DNA of 64,000 bases from Oasisia sp. SBJ-2009 (Eukaryota > Annelida > Polychaeta > Sabellida > Siboglinidae). Location of the stretch: the NCBI GenBank assembly GCA_964017155.1, contig OZ024857.1, positions 2,837,079 to 2,901,078 on the forward strand, written 5' to 3'. Positions within the stretch are counted from its first letter, which is position 1, and every line of letters starts with the position of its first letter. Positions 11,011-33,115 of the stretch are shown here, one piece after another. A model generated the notes under the pieces. It had not been told where the DNA came from and searched no databases. It was given only the letters and a program-made list of their open reading frames with translations. Both the position numbers and the translations under genes were made by a program.

Positions 11011-11030
11011 GATGAGTTCTTGTGCCATGG

Positions 11031-21230
<10,200 letters not shown>

Positions 21231-24200
21231 CTGAAAGGTGATAATACTCACTCACTAGTTACTAGAGAAAATACTAACTTTTATCCAAGACCAAGTCCTG
21301 AAAGTAGAAACAGTGAATCTCTGCCCCCCCCCCCCCCCCCCAGTATTGTGCTGCATTCCAATAACATCATGATCATGTTTACTGTGAATATGCGTTCATG
21401 ACCCCCTTGACTACATATTTGCATAAATTCACCAGTCGTAAAGTCCAGGTCAATACAATCTACACTACCGGAACAGGCTTACGATTACGTCTACGACGTG
21501 TCACCGTCTGGTTTACAACATTTACCACATATATTATCGCTCAGGTAAATATAACGTTACGTTCATGAGTTTTTATTAAATTTAACAGGGTGCAAACTAG
21601 GCGTGGCAGAAAATAAACTTGCATAATGTTTAAAGCGAAATATTAGTTCAGCAAAATAGCAATAAGCATGCCGGAATGTGAAGCTCTAAACTTCCTTACA
21701 CTATTTTGAATTTCGAATTTCCCACTGACAGGAGTGGCGGCTGGTAGGGCACTCTAATTGGTGGATTTTGTTCAAAAAAATAAAACATGTTTAATAGTCG
21801 TGAAAGGTAGCAAAATAATAAATATATGCATCTTGGAATATACGTTAATTGGTACTGCATCCAGAAAAGCGCAATTTCAATATAAAATAATTTTAGTCAA
21901 TCCTAAAATATTTATTCGCCAATATCTGAATAATCCGTAAGATGGCACCACGTAGATCAATTTAGTTCGCCGTTGTCCGCTAGTTCATACTCGTGCACGT
22001 TTCGCACGAGAAAATTATAATGTGGAAAAGGTGTGTGGTATGTTATATTCTTGTGATGAAAAACGCCTTTTATAGGTAGCGTAACTATATATATGAAACG
22101 TGCACATGTTGTAATACAATGTTAGGCACTTATGCAGAATTCGGACCCACCTCAATTTTGCCATTATCACTGTTATTGTATCTTTGCCAACATTTGATAC
22201 TTGATTTTGTTAATTCATCTTGCGCATATTTTATGTTTTATAAATTGCGCGTCTGCTTGGCAGACTTTTTAGGTCGAGACAGTGCGGTCTGCATAAAAAA
22301 ATGTTTATCGCTCATTCCATGTGCACAGCGCAGTAACACATTCACCGTTGCGCTTGCGACTGGCACAAATCGGAGCGCTATTTGGGTCTCAAAATGCAAT
22401 ATTTGTGAAACAAATATATCTGAGAATGCTGGTTGTTGATCATGTTTAGAGTTTAGGATTAGTCTATAGAGTTTGTGATAGGCAAATATACAGTTATAAA
22501 GTTAAAGGCAAAACTTAGGTGGGTCCAAATTCTTTCTCATGCAACCTCTGTGTACACTGGATAGATTTCAAATTTGCCCGGGGCTGGGATAGATACACAT
22601 TAAATCCAGACATCTGGAAGTCAAGGCTACCACATTATCAAGAAGAGGGTTACACTTACAGTTACCCCTCTGCATGACAAAGATGGTTGGTTAGTTTCAC
22701 TATGGTTATCACAGAGATGGCGCCACTGCTGCAAGCAAACGCCTTCTGACAGGGACTGCTAATCTCGGCAGCTGGCCAGCTCAGTTGAATGCCAAATTAA
22801 TTTTAATTGGCTACACAGAGCACTGTTACAAACATCTAATTGCCCCGGGCAGGCAATCAGCCTTGGTGAGCCTGGTAGTGGCAGGTTGTAAGCCCATGTA
22901 CAGGAATGGAACTGTTGCAGCCTCTCCCTAGGCAGTCCTGTGCCTGTGTCCTTAATTAGTGCAGGATGCTGGGGAGAATCAGTGGCGAGGGGAAGGAGGG
23001 ATCGGCTGATTAGCCACTGGTGGGGCTCGTGGGATGCTGTTTAGTCTTGTCGAGTGAATGAGTGGGCTTTGGATAGTTTCCGCGGAAATCTCTATGTTCT
23101 GTTTAGGATAATTGACTGCCACTGTTGTCTCAGTTTCTAAATAAAACATCCGACGTCATTTAAGTGGATAATGGCATTGCGAGGCATGGTTGCATGGGCA
23201 TTACAAGAAGACTTGTTTGTGTTGCGATTGTTAGTGAATGACAATTTATTGAAAAGTTGTGTGTAAATTAAGTGTAAAATGTTTTGAGCATTGTAAGCAG
23301 TGGATATTGTGCAATATAAGAATTTACCTTTATTTTTACAGTTTAAATAAACGTACTTGCTAAAGACCATTTGAAGTTCTATAGGTTACTTTTTGTACAA
23401 AAAAAAACTAGCAAAAAATGCTGGTTGACGCTTCATACAAGTGGATGCAGAAGATGGTTTCAGAAAATATTTTTAGTTGACATTCATAAGTACGATAAGT
23501 ATATAAATTTGACCAGTTTTACACATTGATCAGCGAATAGGTTTTCTACAAATGTCGCAAATTACGTTAAATGTTCCCAACTGATCAGTGGATGATTTGT
23601 ATTACCCAGATCAATAACGGAAACCATGCAAAATATTGTGAACATCTGACTGATGTCCATCAATATATAACATCTGGTATGTTAACCGGTGAAGCCCTCC
23701 CCAAATGATGGGGAATTAGAGAGTTTTTATTCGAGGAGCCATAGAAGAACGAACCCCTGAAAATTTGATTTCTTTACTCAAGTGGACTGACCATCCTTGC
23801 AAGCCAGGGGTGCTGCAGCCGATTATATTAGCACCAGGCAGCCGTACCCCTGGCTAATCGCTTTGCAAAACTCACAATGTGATATGGGGTGTGATATGAA
23901 TCCAGTCACATGATAATTTTGGGTAAATTCACCCCATGCTGCTTGTGTTTTATGCAATATTTTGGGTATAAAAGCAAATATGCACAAAACCATTCAGCTG
24001 CTCATGTGATTGAGCGAACCGGTTATTATATAGTGATTCCCTGAAATTATTTATCTGTCTCCAGATTGGTGACAGTATTTGCATTGTTCTGCAATGCAGT
24101 CGCAACTGGCAAAGTTCGACTTGGCTAAATTCAGCACTGCATTTAAGGACCTGCCATTCCTGGTACTGCAAGGCAAACCACCCTGGCTTGTAAGAGTGGT

Positions 24201-25798
24201 TGTGATCAGTGAATGCCCTTTTAATTTTTTTGCATACAGTTGAATTTAATTTATACTTTAAAAGGAGGAAATCTGGGGGAAATTTTAATTAATTAATATA
24301 ATGTTCCTAAGGTTATATTATGTTGAAATTGTACCATCACCAAACTGTTTAGTTACTTTAAATTAAGCCCGTAACAGAGTCCACAAGTTGAAAGTTGAAC
24401 CCGGAACAGGCTGAAATAGTAAATAAAACATCCACTTTCAAAACAAACTTTATTGACGACAGTGTTTCCCCGTGTAAAATAATGGGCAAGGTTGTAGGGT
24501 AAGCTGATCAAATGCTGTAGGCGTGATACTATGCAATCAGGGTGTGGCAGCATGCCCCTGGAACTATTTTTTTCTAAATTAGCTTCAAAATAGTGTATTA
24601 TGAAATGTGTTTTAACCTATTCCTTGGCATACAGTGGAGAAAGAAATTACGAGTTAGCATGTAAGCGTGTTTGCTGCTTGTCAACATTGTGGTGAGGTGG
24701 CTTAGAAAAACAGCGAGGTGGCCCACTTCATTCGTCTTATAGGAGGGGAAACACTGGGCGGTGTTGCCAAGGTGTACTGAGTGGACTGGAACATCCTTTT
24801 GAGGTTCAATATTATCCTATTTTCCCACGTTCAACTCAGCAGACTTTCTGTTAGAAATGACAGGATGGAGTAATACCAGGTAGAGCCACTGACTACACCC
24901 CCTTCAGAGGAATGTGTTGAATGCACTATATACTGATCAAGGTTATAAACTTTTAGCTGTCAAAACTGTGTAAATTACATATCCAACGTTGTCAATGATT
25001 CAACATGAAAAGGCTTCTTTCACAGAAAAGCATTCGTTTTGTCAACATCAATGATATGCGTAACAAGAATACAACTTCTTTGTTGCGTTCCACAAATTCT
25101 GCCGCCGGTTAGTTAGTTGTAAGTCTTAATTAGGTGAAAAAAGCATGCAACATTCCTCCAATTAGAAGCGCTAATTGGTCATTACCTTGCTTTCTGGCTC
25201 CAGAACCAGCCCCTGTTTTTCTTTCTTGTTCTCACTCCACTGGCAGAAACACTAATTGTGATTTATGCTTACCCCTAAGGTATGCTGTCAACTTGAAATG
25301 GGGTTTCCAGTCCTGGTCTACCACTTAGAGGCATAGTTATCTTCCTTTTACTTTTGCATATTCTTTTTGTACCCACACAGTTGTTCACCATGCTGTTATG
25401 TCTGTGTTAATTAATTGCAGAATAGCTGAATCCTTTCCAGAGAAGTCGAGATCGTGTTCGATTTAACGGCTCTGCCAGGAAGTACAGAATGTAAAGCGCT
25501 TTGAACACTCCTTATAGTTGGATCTGTATAGAAGAACATGTACTATTCTGTAGTATGCTCCAATGGGAATTTAGAAAAGGCAACAATTCCAGTTCAGATT
25601 ATACATCTATATCAAATTAATATGTTAGCTTCGGAGTTTAACATCTAAAAAAACTCTAAAGCCTCTTCGCCTCTTTCTAAGGTTTAAGTTGTTTACAACA
25701 TTGGTCTATGTGACTTACCAGTTGGTATGTAATTCAGAAAACAGTTATTTTAGATTTAATTTGCTACTAAAGATATTTTATGTTTGTGTTTTTTGAAG
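21231..25798. other. Gene-poor interval upstream of the RhoGEF gene
   Basis: Should contain the RhoGEF 5' exon and promoter, but no clear one is visible. A CTCGTGC/GCACGAG inverted repeat lies at about 21990-22010, and a run of about 17 C at 21324-21341. The 22660-23060 stretch is of balanced composition. The rest is AT-rich with only short open frames. Confidence 0.4.
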
Positions 25799-25885
25799 GT
25801 CTTCCTTGTACCTGAGAATATTCACGAGAGGGTGCCAGTGTGCCACACATATGAGCCACTAATGAAAGATGATTTTATATTACCG
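25799..25885 (+). CDS. Candidate 29-codon exon, plus-strand gene of unknown identity
   Basis: A T-rich tract and TTTTGAAG|GTCTTC precede 87 bp without stops, followed by a good donor TTACCG|GTATGT. It reads VFLVPENIHERVPVCHTYEP then LMKDDFILP, of normal composition, phase 0 on both sides. The next plus-strand exon candidate (36698) can be entered in phase 0 but then stops after 22 codons. No family is recognised. It could be an exon of a long gene whose introns hold the regulatory-looking DNA, or a chance open stretch. Confidence 0.4.
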
Positions 25886-28800
25886 GTATGTGACATACTT
25901 TTTACGACCAAATTTTGTATCACAGGTTTTCACAGTCAGTCACAATAACATCATCATCTTGTATGGGGGCTGACAGGCTTTTGCCTGCTGTGCGTCCCAG
26001 TTTAATCGTTTTCTAGTATGATTGCATAGCCGAATCTTGATGACTGCGTAGCCATATAACATGTAATTTTTTTGTCTTTTCAGGATTTTTAGTAAAATTC
26101 TTTTTCTTTCCATCCATCTCAGTTTGGTAGCTTATGTTCTGGATGCATTTTGCTTTTCATTTAACTTTTCAACAACTTCGACTTGTAAATTTACACTTTT
26201 GTTTTTATATTGACTCCCTGCTTAGATGCTGTTTGTGGAATATAATTCGGAGGGAATATGAATGGGTCTAAACATTTTGAAATGGTTGTTCAGAATCTTT
26301 ACTCAGCGGATCCAAATGCAGAATTCTCATAAAGTTAGTAATTAAGACTGACTAATGACGAAATGTCATCAAGGCCGCGTCTATTTGCCATTAAGGCATA
26401 TTGGAAGCGTGCGAATAACGCATTTTGTTCTCGAATCACCGCCGTGTGTGACGCACTTACGACACCATTCTAAAGCCGCCGTGTAAGTTGGGGCGGTGTA
26501 AATTCAGCGCTAAGTTGTTTTCCTTGTGCAATCGTTACGCCATTGTTGCCACTCGGATTCTGCTGCGCCGCGTGGCTTTCCATTAGCCCGACACACACGA
26601 ATGGATAGTGCAAAGTAATCCATTTAGCTAATAAAGATGCTTGAAGATGCATTAAGCGCATTCATCAGTGGTGTTAATTCGCCTCCCTCGATATTGTGTT
26701 CTGCTAAGTGCAGTGTTGGGGCCGTCCGTTGCTTTCAGGAGATGGCCGTGCAGCGATAGCGCTTTCACCAACGACTAAATCAAAGGATTTCCGGGCTGTC
26801 GGATAAAGAGCATCTCTGATTAATTGTGTCACGGAAATTATTGTATTGGGTTGTGCGCGTGTGATGGTTTTGTTTGTTGGCACACTCGTCTCATTCCCAT
26901 TGCAACCGACGTAGAAAGGCTGCGTCTGTGAAGATCGAATATGAAAGTGAATAAATATGAAAAGACGGAGGTTTCATCTCTGGCTTAATGGCTGGCGTCA
27001 GACCAGTGTTTATTATTTATAAGTAATTCGTAACTGTTAACATTTCGCGGTGTTGTGCATAAATAAACATCTGACGCTTTGAGAAGTTCAGCTTTGTCAT
27101 TTTGTTAAATTCGATCAATAGTTTTTGTCTTAATAAAATAAGCAATCAGTGTATTTACCTCTAAACTGCACAAAGATATTATTTGTTTGCATTTAGACTT
27201 AATGAATGTTTAGGTGAGTTTACATTTACCGAGTTGTCGAGAGAAATAACAGAACAGCTCTCAAATGTGCTAATGACATCAATGCAGTGAACCTCACTTT
27301 GAGAAATCCTCATCAGTCTGTGTCGAATACGCTCAGCGGAGTGGTAGATTAAACTAAAACAGATCAAAAATTCAGATTTTCTAATACTTGTGGTAATTTA
27401 GATGTACGTGAGGGAAATCTGTGATGGAAAGTGTCTGTCGAATTGATTAATGCTGTGAGATATTGTCTGAGAGAACATCAGTTTTATTGTCATTGGTGTG
27501 TTTATCAGCATTATGCTCTGGGACTGAATCTGTGGCAGACACGTTTATGATACAATATAAAAGCTAATAAACATGCAGCGTGAGAATGCGTGATCGATGG
27601 AGTACATTTATCGTGCTACAACTCTGAAAGTTGTGGAATTGTATTAAGTTGTTTTAGTAAGTGACGTTTTTATTTATTCCTCATAACACGAAAGTGCCAT
27701 TACCAGGGACTTCCATATTTCAGGAGCTTTTTGGAAGGTATCACTTTAATAATTTAAAACATGTGTAATGTTTTGGAATGGGTAGACAAGTTAGAAAATG
27801 TATAAATTAAATATATTATAGCTTACAGAGCATATTTGGATTGGTGAAAAATATTATCTAGTTTCACGTTTGTGGTCATAATACCATAATGTACTAATTA
27901 TAAAACTAAAACAAACAAAATCAACAGTCATGCTAATCATCAACAAGAAATAATGATGATGTTATAATCAACAATTATACCTCTCATTTTTTTCTCTGTT
28001 TTTGAATATTTTGGCTCTCTTTGTTAGAACAAAAAACACTTTCTTGAGACGTAATGTTAAAAATATTGAAACAACTGAGGAAACCGTTACATGTAAAATT
28101 ACAAGATAGTGATAGAGAAGTGGTTTTACAGTATGCACAACCTGAGCAACATATGAATATATGCACAAACAACTTTATGTAATCCTTTCATAAAAAAAAA
28201 TTCTATAATGGTACACTCTGTTTGGTACTTTGGGGAAGATGCGACATGTTTTAGTATTAGGACAGTAAGACTACGTACGTCGTGTTTATGCGTTAACACA
28301 GCACTCCCTAGGCTTATGACGACAATGAACGTATTTCTCCACAAATAGTGCTCAAGTTCTTGGAAGCAGCCGTTTCTATTTTTTGTGTGGGTTTGTTTGA
28401 CATGAATTATTCTGACATGTACACATGTAGGGATGGGGGGATGGGGGTAGGGGGGTTTGAGGGTGCCTAATTGCAATGGCAGGTATGGCAGTATTGTTAA
28501 TGTAATGCTTGCAAATGCTTCAAAAGGTACAGCCGATTATTTTTGGTCAAGAAATACTGAATGTTTAAGAGATGTAAACCAATCTAGTGCTTTCAGCTCG
28601 TCTATCTTTGGGTGGTCACTTCAAATGTTTTGAGGTGTGTGTTAGCTTGGATATGTACACAGAAAACTACACATTGTATGTTTAGATTTTATTGAAAATT
28701 CTCACCGATTTAACATGACTTTCTTGAAAGCCAAATGGTAAGATGTTATCTGTGGCCAGGAGATGTTTCTCTACACATGAGTTTTTAATTAATTAGCACC

Positions 28801-31789
28801 ACCATCTGGGTTAAGATAACTTTGCCCAGACAGCTGTGGAAACAGCAATAGAGTGGCCGACAGACCGTTTCTATTTGTCATACTTTAGACAAGAGCACAG
28901 CTGCCTACAAAGTTGGGACGGCAATGAACGACTGAGTGTATTGCCAGGATGTTGCATTACGCAGAGCCAGCGAGAGTGCTTGCCTGCGCCACTTTGATGG
29001 CCTTAGCCTGAACACATTAGATTATTTGTATTTGCCATTTAGCTAATGCAGCCATCATCAGCTATGTACTTCTGCTCTAGGGCTGTCTCCAGTCACTTGT
29101 CCTCTGGCTAGGCTTTGATTTGTAGCACACTCCCCTCCAAATGCCACCCACTTTGAATAATGGATGGGGCAGTGATTTTGCTGACCCACGAAGGCCGATT
29201 GGGTGATCATGCGCAATTTGGGCGATGTTTGTGGGCATTTGGGTTTGGTTTCCAGCGAGTTGGGGAAAGTAATCGAAGAACACTTAGGACCGTCTTGATG
29301 GTAATGGCTTTGCTTTCTGGCTCTGTTGTTTACAGTTCTATGGCACGGCACGTATCTCATTGCAACCGCAAACACCTGAAGTCGGGAATTGTTAAACAAA
29401 CTATCCAGAAGTTGATTTAATGCTGTTTTACCTACTCTGTGCCTGTTTGGTAAATCAATCCCCGGTTGCGACTTGAGAAATTTATGAGGGTTTACATTCA
29501 CACGTCAAGAGTAGATTACGTTGTGAGAGATGTGGGTGTCGAAATGAAAGTAGGGCGGTCAGGCATTTTGATGCAATTGTTAAATCGTTTCCTATGTGGT
29601 TGAAACTTGCCAAGAAAAATGTTCTGACGGCGTCATTGGAGTAAAGGTTAAAGTAATTTCAGTAAAGGTTAAAGTAATCTTCAAGAATTATTTCAAGAGT
29701 AAGTACTTTCACGGTTGCCTGCATAATAAAATTTCACTGTATGGGGTCAGTATCTTTGTTGTGAAAGTTTTGTCTATGGCAGTGGAAGTAATTTAACAAA
29801 CCACTTAAAGTCGGTGTATCACAGCTACATTTTCAACAGCCATTTATAATGTGTAATATAATTATAAGCTACTTCTGAGGTGCAAATGAAATCCTTGGTA
29901 AACCACAACAAGTAGAAGGGTACAAATGACTGACCAAAGTATGAATGATGGATGGTAAACATACATGTCTTCCTGAGTTGTAAAGTGTTCATTGTTGTCA
30001 AAAGGGTTAATAAGTTGCCCTATATATGTGTACACACATTCACACCTATGTAGCTTTACCTAAAGACCTGTCCCACTGTCGTTTGCACGGACTGATAGCA
30101 GAAATTTGAGCTGACATCTCACATGATCATCATGAAATGTGTGTATATGTGCACATACATCTACCTGGAGTTTTTGGGCTTGCAAAAAGTTTGTCCTGCA
30201 TAAAGGCCATTTCATTTCCTGTTTAGTTAGTTGATCAGTATAATAACTGATAAGTATTAATACATTAATTACAAGTTGATATAGTTGCCACTTCAATCTA
30301 TATAATTATGGTTCTATGTCTGTTAGATTTCTTAATAAATAACAAATACTGAACATATTTCTTGACAGTAAAGATGGAGGAACATCCACCTAAACATTTT
30401 AGTACCCTTTTTTGGGGGGTTAAGTCGTATTTGGGGTAAACCTGTATCTTAATTTTGTTTGTTGGATATTTAGCAGAGAAATGTTCACTCATCGACTGAT
30501 GTTTATCCACTGCGGCCTGTGTGCGTGGCTGGTATGTGACAGTTGTCTGACGGCCACATATAAGCCGTCAGACTTCTAAAGACACGCTGGAAGATTGGCA
30601 CTGGGCTGGAGGCTTGAGGGCCCGACTAAAAGGAACGGGAGATATTTCGACTGAGTAAGACAGAATGCATTGGTGTCAACCATCAAAGATATCAGTAGTT
30701 TACAAACACTTGTCTCTTGTCCACGCTAATGGAGATGCATTTGCTGGGGCGGCCATTAAAGGTACGTAGTGGGTTTAATGACTTAAAAGCCTGCCTGTGT
30801 TTACAGGGGGCATTAGACTGATGGAGTAGTGAGCCAGTAAAGTGCTTTGCTGACTGGCATGTGTCGCCACTAACTGTCCAACCTCCACTCTCTCCCTGTG
30901 TTATTAATACAAGCGGTTGGGGCGAGTCTCCCCATCGAAACCACAGCCCATGGGAATGCGTCAGTCTCTCTCGGCAAATGTCACATGGCCATTATGTAAT
31001 AATAGGAAGCGATTATAATTGCGCACGGTGACAGGGAAACGTGTAAATTGAATGCCGGGAGTTTTGTTCGGCGCCGCCCGAGCTTCCAAGGTCCATTAGG
31101 AAGCGACTGTTGTATGTTAGAGGGACACTGGATGCGGTGTTGCTTGTATCCTGCTGGGGGGGGGGGATTTGATATGATGTAATGGAAGTTTGTCACATTT
31201 GTTCACGTTTAGAGAGACAGTTTGTTGTAATTCATCATGGACAAGCTTGTGGAATCCGTCATGCAGTAGTGACATTGTGTTAGAGTTCAACAGTTTGGTA
31301 GGAAAAGGGAGATCACAATATTATTAGAAGTTATTCTTCAGTTGAAATGAAAAATATATGTATATCCAGATTTGCCTTAGCGTTTTAAGTGGCATGATTC
31401 CAAAGGAGGGAGAGATTGGAGGGAGGAGAGGTGTTGGGGAAGAGAAAAAAGGGATAGGAAACGGAGAGGGAAGAAAGTGATGGGAGGGATGTGCAAGAGG
31501 GAGGGGGGGAGAGGAAGGGGAGGAAAGAATGGGAGCGATAGAGAGGGAGGGGGAGAGAAGGAGAGGTTGGTGGAGGAGAGGGGTGAAAGTTGGAAAGGAG
31601 GGGAATATGTCGATGAGCTCTGGGGAGAGCATGCATGTATCTGCCCACTGCCCCACTGAACTGTTGTAATGGATGCCCTGGTGTGGTTGTTCTTCAGGAC
31701 TTCACTAGTATCATCTTTGTTTAGTAATCTCTTTGATTTGGATGCTTCTTCCTCTTTGTTGAATCACTGAAAGTCCTGCCCATGTCAGA
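25886..31789. other. Non-coding interval with candidate conserved regulatory DNA
   Basis: No supported exon. Parts at 26330-26900, 28780-29480 and 30700-31130 differ from the AT-rich surroundings: balanced base composition, few simple repeats and many short TF-like words (TAATTA, GCCATTA, TGACGAAATGTCATC, AATAATAGG). This texture is typical of enhancers near developmental genes. 31400-31640 is purine-rich. Conservation cannot be tested here. Confidence 0.3.
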
Positions 31790-31845
31790 TTGTTGACACC
31801 CATGAATCTGCGAAACTGGTGTCTCATTGGTGTGTGTTGTAGATG

Positions 31846-33115
31846 TTCCTCTATGCTGACTCTGGTGTTGACAGTCTCTATGATGATTCTGGTGTTGACA
31901 GTCTCTATGATGACTCTGGTGTTGACAGTCTCTATGATGACTCTGGTGTTGACAGTCTCTATGATGATTCTGGTGTTGACAGTCTCTATGATGATTCTGG
32001 TGTTGACAGTCTCTATGATGATTCTGGTGTTGACAGTCTCTATGATGATTCTGGTGTTGACAGTCTCTATGATGATTCTGGTGTTGACAGTCTCTATGAT
32101 GACTCTGGTGTTGACAGTCTCTATAATGACTCTGGTGTTGCCAGTCTCTATGATGACTGGTGTTGCCAGTCTCTGTGATGACTCTGGTGTTGACAGTCTC
32201 TATGATGACTCTGGTGTTGCCAGTCTCTATGATGACTCTGGTGTTGACAGTCTCTATGATGACTCTGGTGTTGACAGTCTCTATGCTGACTCTGGTGTTG
32301 ACAGTCTCTATGATGACTCTGGTGTTGACAGTCTCTATGATGACTCTGGTGTTGCCAGTCTCTATGATGACTCTGGTGTTGACAGTCTCTATGATGACTC
32401 TGGTGTTGACAGTCTCTATGCTGACTCTGGTGTTGACAGTCTCTATGATGACTCTGGTGTTGACAGTCTCTGTGATGACTCTGGTGTTGCCAGTCTCTAT
32501 GATGACTCTGGTGTTGACAGTCTCTATGATGACTCTGGTGTTGACAGTCTCTATGCTGACTCTGGTGTTGACAGTCTCTATGATGACTCTGGTGTTGACA
32601 GTCTCTATGATGACTCTGGTGTTGCCAGTCTCTATGATGACTCTGGTGTTGACAGTCTCTATGATGACTCTGGTGTTGCCAGTCTCTATGATGACTCTGG
32701 TGTTGCCAGTCTCTATGATGACTCTGGTGTTGCCAGTCTCTATGATGACTCTGGTGTTGCCAGTCTCTATGCTGACTCTGGTGTTGCCAGTCTCTATGAT
32801 GACTCTGGTGTTGCCAGTCTCTATGATGACTCTGGTGTTGACAGTCTCTATGCTGACTCTGGTGTTGCCAGTCTCTATGATGACTCTGGTGTTGCCAGTC
32901 TCTATGATGACTCTGGTGTTGACAGTCTCTATGATGACTCTGGTGTTGCCAGTCTCTATGATGACTCTGGTTTTGACAGTCTCTGTGATGACTCTGGTGT
33001 TGACAGTCTCTATGATGACTCTGGTGTTGCCAGTCTCTATGATGACTGGTGTTGACAGTCTCTGTGATGACTCTGGTGTTGCCAGTCTCTATGATGACTG
33101 GTGTTGCCAGTCTGC
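31846..33115 (+). repeat. 27 bp minisatellite (about 46 copies) with a 135 bp higher-order repeat
   Basis: The unit is GACTCTGGTGTTGACAGTCT plus CTATGAT. Variants alternate GTTGACAG with GTTGCCAG, GATGAC with GCTGAC, and TAT with TGT. Because 27 is a multiple of 3 and the unit has no stop in two frames, long open frames arise automatically (DSGVDSLYD-type and VSMMTLVLT-type). From about 32216 to 32621 a five-unit pattern repeats three times (135 bp each). The long frames are not evidence of a gene. Confidence 0.95.
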
